DNA from: JBBSVE01 sp038233815
GTDB taxonomy: Bacteria; Pseudomonadota; Alphaproteobacteria; Rhodobacterales; Rhodobacteraceae
Length of the DNA stretch: 5,320 nt
Assembly (NCBI GenBank): GCA_038233815.1
Contig: JBBSVE010000186.1
Span: 1 to 5,320, forward strand
Direction: 5' to 3'
Positions 5,219 through 5,320 of this stretch are shown one piece after another. The notes beneath the pieces are model-generated. The model searched no databases, was not told the origin of the DNA, and saw nothing but the letters and a program-made list of their open reading frames with translations. Position numbers and translations under genes: made by a program. The stretch's first letter is position 1, and the number at the start of each line of letters is the position of its first letter.

Positions 5219-5320
5219 TTAGGCGGCGCGGTCCTGCGCCACGACCGCAGACCAGTTCCACGGCAACAGCTCGTCGGGCCGGTTGATTTCGTGATCGTGG
5301 ATGCGGTCGAGGAGGTCGGA
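5219..5320 (-). CDS. tnpC: IS66-family transposase TnpC, C-terminal end (partial)
   Basis: Read on the - strand from the window edge, 33 residues precede a TAA at 5221-5219: SDLLDRIHDHEINRPDELLP, then WNWSAVVAQDRAA. The D-I-DH-INR-DELLPWNW pattern is the familiar C-terminus of IS66 TnpC (DDE transposase). The visible part is intact; whether the full gene works cannot be judged. It faces the cycA cluster, but its position at the element end and the cycA terminator make transcriptional effects on cycA unlikely. Confidence 0.85.
   Translation of the reverse strand, partial: SDLLDRIHDHEINRPDELLPWNWSAVVAQDRAA

Larger units (their letters stand above)
5194..5320 (-). mobile_element. IS66-family insertion sequence, right end (continues outside the window)
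   Basis: The element end is placed at 5194, where GTAAGCGCCCGATTGGCG begins; IS66-family termini characteristically start GTAA. Its last gene, tnpC, is read on the - strand and stops 25 bases short of this end, the usual layout. The other end, with tnpA, tnpB and most of tnpC, lies to the right of the window. The exact junction with the IS5-family remnant supports insertion into it. IS66 elements usually duplicate 8 bp of target, so CGGGCAGA (5186-5193) is the predicted duplication, with its second copy expected beyond the far end. Confidence 0.82.

Noticed and set aside
5065..5286. 73-codon + strand frame across the insertion sequence junction
   Set aside because: It is a chimera of the frameshifted IS5-type transposase remnant and the antisense of the IS66 tnpC end, not a gene.

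Overview
The window is the 3' part of a photosynthesis gene cluster from a GC-rich purple or aerobic anoxygenic phototrophic alphaproteobacterium, followed by a small pile-up of insertion sequences. The gene set and order puhB-puhC-bciE-acsF-puhE-hemA-cycA, all on the + strand, is that of Rhodobacterales (Rhodobacter/Roseobacter group). The cytochrome c2 closely resembles Rhodobacter cytochrome c2 as I remember it. Genus and species cannot be told from this window.

Bases 1-4180 look like one operon. The end of puhB (reaction-centre assembly) is followed by puhC (membrane-anchored assembly factor), bciE (small partner of the oxygen-dependent cyclase), acsF (diiron Mg-protoporphyrin monomethyl ester cyclase), puhE (seven-helix membrane protein) and hemA (5-aminolevulinate synthase). 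Spacing is tight: the puhC ribosome binding site overlaps the puhB stop, bciE and acsF share an ATGA overlap, and puhE and hemA overlap by 11 bp. The run joins the first committed step of tetrapyrrole synthesis (HemA), the step that forms the fifth ring of bacteriochlorophyll (AcsF with BciE) and assembly of the reaction centre/LH1 complex (PuhB, PuhC, PuhE). A 69-bp gap with a short hairpin leads to cycA, the periplasmic cytochrome c2 that re-reduces the reaction centre. A strong rho-independent terminator at 4702-4740 closes the cluster.

Bases 4741-4832 hold nothing I recognise. From about 4833 to 5193 lies the left part of a decayed IS5-family (IS903-like) element. Its transposase reading frame lacks a recognisable start, has a nonsense codon at 5002 and a one-base frameshift near 5137, and breaks off at 5193. 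At 5194 a second element begins: the right end of an IS66-family insertion sequence (terminal GTAAGCG and the last 33 codons of its TnpC transposase on the - strand), which runs out of the window. IS66 therefore appears to have inserted into the IS903-like copy.

No previously undescribed system is evident. The photosynthesis genes are all recognisable and intact. The most informative non-obvious points are the bciE call for the small gene before acsF and the nested insertion sequences at the cluster edge.
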